64,000 bases of DNA from positions 167,020,394-167,084,393 of the forward strand of contig CP136069.1 in assembly GCA_032622095.1 (NCBI GenBank), given 5' to 3'. This document shows, piece by piece, positions 57,253 to 64,000 of this stretch. Made by a program: the position numbers and the translations under genes. The notes beneath the pieces were generated by a model that ran no database searches, was not told the origin of the DNA, and was given only the letters and a program-made list of their open reading frames with translations. Within the stretch, counting starts at the first letter, position 1; each line of letters begins with the position of its first letter. Source of the stretch: Siphonodentalium dalli. Lineage: Eukaryota; Mollusca; Scaphopoda; Gadilida; Siphonodentaliidae.

Positions 57253-59046
57253 TAGTGTAGTGACTTAGCGACAAAATTTTGTCATATTGGAACGGACTGG
57301 CCAAAAGTGCCATTTTTTTATATTATGTCAAGTTAAGTGTGCACTTTCAGAAAGTGAACTAGAAATAGGTTTCTGATCAATATTAACCCTTGTTTCCAAT
57401 ATAAATCCAAGATGGCGGCCAAATTAAATCATTATTTCACCATGACGTTCCAACTGGTATACAATAAAAGGCCCATGCATAATAAAGGCGTCATTCCATC
57501 CGGCATTGTCATATTTTGAAGATATTAGCAATCCAGGCTGACCAAATTTGAAAATTATCACTTTTTGGACCAAAAGCATGAAATTTTGTCATAAAATCAT
57601 TCTCGTTTCAATTATTTCGGAATAATAAACAGACAATTTCTCAAAACTGTTTCAGTGCAGACCAAAGGTTAAGATCTTAAAAATTTCAGAAATGTATACT
57701 GCAAACAAAATATACAACATCTAGGACAAATTCGTAACCATATTTTAGACATTTTGGGATTATGTTACCCCTCACCCCAAAAATCATTAATTTTTTTTTT
57801 GTGATAAACATCCGATATAACATGGATGAGAATCTATAAAGGACACTATTTGATCGCATTTCTAAATACTGTAATTGCAATTACACACACAATGACCAAA
57901 GTTGAAATTTACAACTTTTTCGACTAAAATATGCAATTTGGTAAGAAAATCCTCGTCATTTCAAATATTTTGGTCCAATAAATGGTCGTTTACACATAGG
58001 ATATTTGCGATAGTTCAAAATGTTTGGTCTTAAATGTTTTGGACATATATACTGAAAACAATGAAAACATTTTATGTGGTTAATATGTAACAACGTTTCA
58101 GAAAATTTGGTTTATGTTACCCCTCACCCCAAAAATCACGAAAATGTGACTTGGTTGTAAAGATTATATAAATCTTTGGTTAAATCTTATAAAGTGAGTT
58201 TGTCGATGACAATTAGTCATATATTGTTATGTAACAATCTCATTGACAGTATACTGTTTAAATTTACAATTGTATGCCTAATAACAGCTATATTTTATGG
58301 TAAAATAATCATCATTTCAAATATTTTCAACCAATATATGGGCAATTTCTCAAACATTTCCCAAGATCGTATACCACATGCGGCCTTGAAAGTTTCGAAA
58401 ATGACTGTCGAATACAACACACTTAAAGGTGTATACATGTCATGTCTTGGTGAAATAGAATAAAATTCTAAAAATCTATTATACCATAAATAATTTGAAG
58501 GTGTTGACTTATATAATCTACAAATGTAGCATACAAGAGGGGGTATATATAGACATGTAGTTCAGATCACAACTTTAATTTGTCTATCAATAATACACAT
58601 AACATAAAGATGGTCTATCTTTGTTTATACTCTGTTCTTAAATTCACGTTTGTTGTGTTGTACCTGTATAACTATAATGTGCACAGTCTGATCATACCAG
58701 CGGATATATAGCAACTCATAGATTGTCATGTTATAATCACCGGTGACCATGTTGATACATTGAACAAATATTTTAGGCATTCTTAATATCACAATTACAA
58801 CTGCATAATTATGTGCATGGTAAATCAGCTATTGCATATTTGCACCTGTTACAAGTTTTGGGATTTGCAACAACACTTGGTGAGTTCTGAACACACAGCT
58901 GCAGCTTCTGGTAATGTAGTCCACAATGGTTTACATCCATGATTTTCAACTGTCCATTCCCAGTCATGTGGGCCATGTATTGGAATTGTTATGTCATGAC
59001 AAGTGTACCACAATCCTGCCTGGTATATGGCTCATTTCATATGTTG
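57253..59046 (+). repeat. Left arm of the giant inverted repeat
   Basis: TAGTGTAGTGACTTAGCG at the outer end, GGAACGGACTGGCCAAAAGT, TTCAGAAAGTGAACTAGAAA, ATCAATATTAACCCTTGTTT, several TTACCCCTCACCCCAAAAAT blocks, and ACAAGTGTACCACAATCCTG near the inner end all recur inverted at 60780-62432. The arms differ visibly by substitutions and indels: the left arm has ~90 bases (58900-58990) missing from the right. Within the arm a ~350 bp module repeats about three times (from ~57540, 57890 and 58270). Confidence 0.93.
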
Positions 59047-59703
59047 TATTAGGGCCCCTTTTGAGCGACAAGTTTTGGAGAATTCTCTTCATATGCCTCG
59101 TTATCAGCAACTTTTGACAACCTTTATTATAATTAATGGTAATGAAATGTTCGAGTTCTTTGAAAATATATGAGGACGAATCTAGTTTAATAAAAGGTTA
59201 ATTCGCATATAGAAGATAATGTACATGTATCTGTGATAACGGGATAATATTTCCATGCTATCCATAAACTTTCTCTGCCCTTTATATGGAAGAACAAAGT
59301 GGTATCAAAACCAGATATCGAATGAAAATTGGGTAGTGATAAAAATTGTCATCGCCCAGAGCGGAAAATGTGCTGTTGTCATCGTACAATGTTTTAGTTT
59401 TGCCTGTTCCTAGAGAAACACATGTATCACCACCACTGTTAGCATCCGTAAACTTTGAAAAGTCTGTTAGGTGGGTCCGATATATCTCCAATTGCTTCCC
59501 GGATACATCCCAGCAAATCAATGTTGTAGTTGTATGTTCTCCTGTTCCTGCACTTGATCGTTTGGAATAGCGGAGAAGCGATTTAGGTTTTTTTTTACTT
59601 CCAATATTTTATTTCTTGTAATAGTGTGTTCGAACAACATTGGTGACTTCATTGGTGACTGTGTAATCATTAAAACTACATGTAGATCCTATCACATGCA
59701 CAA

Positions 59704-60231
59704 TTATATGTACAAGAACGCCTCCATCAAATATCTTGCACGTACTTCCAATATTTTATTTCTTGTAATAGTGTGTTCGAACAACAGACCGATGACCATT
59801 ACCAGGACATCTGTGTCAACAATCTGAACACGGATGGTCGTCAGCCCACAAGAAATCGCATGGATAATGTGTGGCACAATTCTAATATCAGCTTCATCCT
59901 GACAACAGTTTCTCAAGATTTACTAGGAAGAATTTGCTATTTTGAGAGTTGACGAACATTCTGTCATGTTTAACACTTTATCATCATGTTCTGACGCATT
60001 ACTTGTCAGGAATACAAAAAGTTCAAGCTTATTGTCACAATGACGGAGGAAGTAGTTCCATTTTTTTGGAATCTTAGTTTGGCCACCAACTTTTCGTCCA
60101 AGACCTATACCACGATTCTCATTAGTGCTGCCTTTTGTGCTGCCTTCAAAATACCTATCCCACACAACACTCATGACATTAACACTTCTTAGTTTGTAGA
60201 GTAGAAACTTCATTGGTGACTGTGTAATCAT
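59704..60231 (-). pseudogene. Relic of a transposon-associated protein with EEADTR/DTDV motifs
   Basis: One minus-strand frame, broken by two adjacent stops (TAG at 59923-59925, TAA just after), reads first VWDRYFEGSTKGSTNENRG, then KIPKKWNYFLRHCDNKLELF, and after the stops CCQDEADIRIVPHIIHAI and VDTDVLVM. From memory this matches a large, unnamed protein family abundant in mollusc and cnidarian genomes, with VWDxY, a KLPxNWxxFLRxxxNKxELF block, HEEADTR and VDTDV motifs. I infer that the paired acidic motifs are a metal-binding site, possibly nuclease-like. The function is unknown, and stops show this copy is dead. Confidence 0.7.
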
Positions 60232-60354
60232 TAAAAGTACATGTAGATCCTATCGCAGGCACAATTATATGCACAAGAACGCCTCCATCAAATATCTTGC
60301 ACGTACTTCCAATATTTTATTTCTTGTAATAGTGTGTTCGAACAACATTTGGGC

Positions 60355-60577
60355 AGTTAAAAAAACCCGAAATCGCTTCTCCGCTATTCCAAATGATCAA
60401 GTGCAGGAACAGGATAACATCAAATTGAAAGGAAATGGAGGGTTGATAGGTTTAACAGAGAGCTCATCAACAATAACGAGATGGCTAGAACTCCCCGAAC
60501 CAGACGTGTTTTTCTCTCATGAGAGTCGGCTATTTCCCCCGCCTTATCAACGGGAGGCAAATTCAAGGGGACATTGA
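60355..60577 (+). pseudogene. Second relic of the same protein family, opposite strand
   Basis: The plus frame RFSAIPNDQVQEQDNIKLKG, NGGLIGLTESSSTITRWLEL ends in a stop at 60577. It recalls the IPxDQxxEQxNxxxKGxGGxVGLTE block upstream of the EEADTR part in the same family. The corresponding text on the minus strand (59594-59480) is interrupted by a deletion. The piece on this strand therefore lies in inverted order relative to 59704-60231, so the gene was rearranged. Confidence 0.6.
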
Positions 60578-60779
60578 TATGCTGGGATGTATCCGGGAAG
60601 CAATTGGAGATATATCGGACCCACCTAAAAATGTTCAGTGCAAGATATTTGATGGAGGCGTTCTTGTGGATATGAGTGTACCTGCGATATAGTATCTACT
60701 TTTAATGTTTACGCCCAGTCACTAATGAAGTTTCTACTCTACAGACTAAGAAGTGTTACTGTCATATATATGTGGTGTG

Positions 60780-62432
60780 GGACATATGAAACGAGCTGCC
60801 TACCAGGTAGGATTGTGGTACACTTGTCATGCCAAGCTGCAGCTGTGTGCTCATAACTCATTAAGTGTTGTTGCAAATCACAAACTTGTAACAGATGCAA
60901 ATGTGCAAACGCTGATTTACCATACACAGAGTTATGTAGATGTAATTGTGTGCATAAAATATTCAACGTATAAACACAGGCAGCGGTGATTATAACATGA
61001 CAATCTATGAGTTGATATCTATCGGCTGGTATTATGTCTGTGAACATTATAGTTATATAACATAACAAACATGAATTTAAGAACACAGTATAAACAAAGA
61101 TAGGCCATCTTTATGTGTATTATTGATTGACAATTTAAAGTTGTGACCTGAAATGCATATCTATATATACACCCCTCTTGAATGCTAGATTACATAAGTC
61201 AATGATATTGGGTCAAATATATCAATTAATGGTATTATAGATTCTTTTATTTTTATTTTATTTCACCAAAACATTACATGTATATACCCTTATATGTGTT
61301 GTATATATATTCGATGTTCATTTTCGAAACTTTTAAGACCGCATATTTATATTATTGCATATTGCCATTCTATTGGGTGAACATATTTGAAATCATCAAA
61401 TAAATTGTTATTAGGCATACAATTGTTAATTTCAACAGTATACTGACAATGAGATTGTTACATTATAATATATGACGAATTGCGATCGACAAACTCACTT
61501 TATAAGATTTAACCAAAGATTTATTGAATCCTTACAACCAAGTCACATTTTCGTGATTTTTGGGGTGAGGGGTAACATAAACCAAGTTTTCTGAAACGTT
61601 GTTACATATTAAACACATACAATGTATTCATCGTTTTCAGTATATATGTCCAAAACATATAAGACCGAAAATTGTGAACTATCGCAAATATCCTATGAGT
61701 AAATGACTATTTATTGGACCAAAATATTTTAAATGAACAGGATTTTCTTACAAAATTGCATATGTTTTGTCGAAAAAGATGTTATATTTCAACTTTGGTC
61801 ATTGTGTATGTAATTTCCATTGCAGTATTTAGAAATGTGATCAAATAGTGTCCTTTATAGATTCTCATCCATGTTCTATCGGATGCTTATCACAAAAACA
61901 ATATTTCATGATTTTTGGGGTGAGGGGTAACATAATCCAAACTTTCTAAAATACGGTTAAGAAGGTGTCCTAGATATTGTATGTTTTGATTAGAGTATAC
62001 GTGTCCAAAAATGCTAAGACCTTAACCTTTGATCTACACTGAAACATTTTAGAGAAATTGTCTGTTTATTATTCCGAAATAATTGAAACGAGAATGATTA
62101 TATAACAAAATTGCATGTTTTTGGTACAAAAAGTGATAAATTTCCAATTTGGTCAGCCTGGGTTGCTACTATGTTCAAAATATGACAATGTCAGGTTGAA
62201 TGACGCCTTTATTATGCATGCTCCTCAAATTTTATACCAGTTGGAACGTCAGGGTGAAATAATGATTGAATTTGACCGCCATCTTGGATTTATACTGGAA
62301 ACAAGGGTTAATATTGATCAGAAACTTGTTTCTAGTTCACTTTCTGAAAGAGCACACATAACTTGACAAAATAAAAAAAAAATGGCACTTTTGGCCAGTC
62401 CGTTCCAAAAAAAACGCTAAGTCACTACACTA
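60780..62432 (-). repeat. Right arm of the giant inverted repeat
   Basis: This is the reverse complement of 57253-59046. Landmarks read outward: GGATTGTGGTACACTTGTCA (60809), AATCTATGAGTTGATATCTA, TTTTTGGGGTGAGGGGTAAC (61557 and 61913), AAACAAGGGTTAATATTGAT, AGTTCACTTTCTGAAAG and CGCTAAGTCACTACACTA at the outer end. Confidence 0.93.
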
Positions 62433-63596
62433 AGGCGTATAGTGACTATCAAGCTACATCACATTCTACGTAACTGTGAGTTAAAATACAGATAAACCCA
62501 TATCTAAAAATTGGACCATGAAGACCAAGGCGTTGATTCAAAGACCATTACATGTATTTACCAAGGTCAGTTCGATTGTTCAACCAACAAAACCATTATA
62601 AACACAATTCATGAGCATCAAGTGAATTACTTGACAAACTGCATGGATATATTCTACATCCAGTACGGACAAATCCATGCAATAACTTCTCACAGGCGTT
62701 CCATTTAGATACTTCATGTTAATTTATTTATGCAAGGGGTAAAAGTGATCGCGACTTAGTCCTCTAAAATTGATGATGATGATGATGATAATGATGATTA
62801 TGATGGTGACGATGATGATGATGGTGACGATGGTGATGATGATTTTTTCGAAGAGAGATCATTCTTAATTATACCCATTAGTCCGTTAAACCACCTTTAT
62901 GCTGCCCCCGGCATGCAACAAAGAGACAAATTGCGGGAACAATAATGAAAATAGACCTGACATGGTAAGGGGGGGGTGACTTTAAAATATATGAAACATT
63001 AGCCCAAAATTAATATGAAGGGGAAGTGGTAAGATATTGCCCCGAAGTATGATAATGCGCCAAAAGTCGGTTGAATCGTTATCAGAAGCCTTATTAAAAT
63101 GAATTAGATCGGGAATGTTTAAAAAAAGGGACGAATGTCAATGAAACTCACCAATTTGAGTGTGTTCATATGCCATCTCTGTTTCTTCCATAACATGACG
63201 ATAATGATCAATTCCACTGTAGAAAGCTACATTTTGTTCATAAATCCGGACGAGAACACATGTGTCATGTACGAATTTAAGTCACAGATGATGTTCGCTA
63301 CATGTAGCTTTAAACGTGTCAATCGTATTTTTGTTTGTTCTGGTTTCCATCATTTCTTGATATATCAAATAATCATTCTCATCATTTTATCAAATGTTAC
63401 CGTATGAAAATTAACATGTAGGTGTAGTACTCGTGATTCCTCTGAATGTATTGGTATGTAGATCCGCTCAAAATGCGTCAATATATTGTCGAGCGAGCGA
63501 TATCATCTGTCTCCCATTGTCCTCGTGGTCATTGTTATGCTTTCACATAGCCGTCATTATTACAGATAACATAAAAGATATATATGTATATATGTG
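62433..63596. other. Spacer with a GAT microsatellite; no gene recognised
   Basis: An imperfect (GAT)n tract lies at 62771-62847. A 90-codon plus frame (63135-63407) has hydrophobic ends but no recognisable family or promoter and is not called as a gene. Confidence 0.55.
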
Positions 63597-64000
63597 GACC
63601 TAACAAAAGCCGATTTTAGCAAACTAGATGTCAGACATACTCGAACGTCAGACGTGATGGCAGCATTTAATGGCCCCAACTGTTTGAAGCACACTTTACG
63701 ACCAAACCACTGAGTTGTGATAAATGAGTTCGGTGGTACTCACTGGCACATGTTGTGTTGATGGAAACTCACTGTCTAAAGGTCAACATTTTTTTACCTG
63801 CCATTCTTTAACATTCTCGTGACCATAACGGCCGCAGACGATCGTGTTGCTTCTGGACCAAATCTCGCGAGGACAGCCGAAAATAACTGGGTGTACCGTA
63901 AATTTCACCAAGTGAATGTCACCAACTGGTAACTTTTTATAGGTCTAATTTCCAAGTTTGCAAATGCGACGATGTTTGTTTGATTACTATACGGCTTGAT
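63597..64000 (+). repeat. Duplicated segment, copy 2 (runs off the window)
   Basis: It is contiguous here: the equivalents of 55205-55380 and 56895-57135 follow one another with no interruption (junction CACATGTTGTGTTGATGGAAAC near 63748-63769, written in two parts elsewhere). It has the same orientation as copy 1, so the two copies bracket the giant palindrome as direct repeats. Confidence 0.78.

Larger units (their letters stand above)
59047..60779. mobile_element. Scrambled centre of the giant inverted repeat
   Basis: This contains smaller inverted pairs (59468-59524 with 60572-60632; 59539-59594 with 60359-60414) and direct repeats (59649-59790 with 60211-60350; CTTCCAATATTTTATTTCTT three times). 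Part of the text at 60185-60305 is repeated inverted at 60638-60760. Relics of one unknown transposon protein lie on both strands. Confidence 0.75.

Noticed and set aside
63135-63407. 90-codon frame with hydrophobic N- and C-terminal stretches
   Set aside because: There is no recognised family, promoter or splice context, and such frames are expected by chance in AT-rich DNA.

Overview
This window looks like intergenic DNA from a metazoan nuclear genome. A marine mollusc or another lophotrochozoan is my best guess. The evidence is AT-rich sequence packed with decayed LINE, Helitron and MITE-like DNA, the recurrent motif AAAGGGGCATAACTC (and AAAGGGAGATAACTC) that I associate with mollusc repeats, many microsatellites, and a 100-N scaffold gap at 27957-28056. 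I found no intact host protein gene, no rRNA and no CRISPR. Nearly all long open frames are shadows of repeats. The only coding signals I recognise are broken transposon genes: three LINE reverse-transcriptase tails, one Helitron helicase tail, and pieces of a transposon-associated protein of unknown function. One possible first exon of a secreted peptide lies near 20.1 kb.

Layout, left half. 1-17957 is a tandem satellite of about 1.73 kb per unit (ten complete units and a partial one), very homogeneous, with variant types clustered along the array. An older partial copy plus one conserved solitary copy lie at 20832-23552, and a much older relic at 25880-26403. All three blocks end on the right in the same (AAT)n-CTAGAGG boundary followed by a hairpin. 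Between them are a ~350 bp repeat family, a ~126 bp repeat present in both orientations, and a block carrying a tRNA-like SINE head that is duplicated on both sides (19.1-19.8 kb and 27.2-27.8 kb) and ends in the gap.

Middle (28-57 kb). This is a collection of inverted-repeat elements: a 1.8 kb TIR element (28249-30028), a palindromic MITE with TA flanks (30307-30508), a 0.6 kb TIR element (31200-31810), a 0.19 kb foldback (33611-33797), a 0.6 kb element with 20 bp TIRs containing TTAA (35805-36410), a 3.05 kb Foldback-like element whose arms are GC-rich hairpin repeats (36940-39988), a nested-hairpin foldback (42911-43597), and a fourfold palindrome with a 10 bp flanking duplication (56083-56354). 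A 42 bp minisatellite (34171-35682), a Helitron relic abutting a LINE relic (45.2-47.0 kb), a ~150 bp module array (47.1-48.7 kb) and microsatellites fill the rest.

Right end (55-64 kb). A 5.2 kb imperfect giant palindrome (57253-62432) has ~1.7 kb arms and a scrambled centre with relics of the unknown transposon protein on both strands. It sits between two direct copies of another sequence (55.2-57.1 kb and 63.6-64.0 kb), and one of these is split by ~1.5 kb of extra DNA. The parts do not form a pathway. The window reads as layered insertion, local amplification and inversion of mobile DNA.
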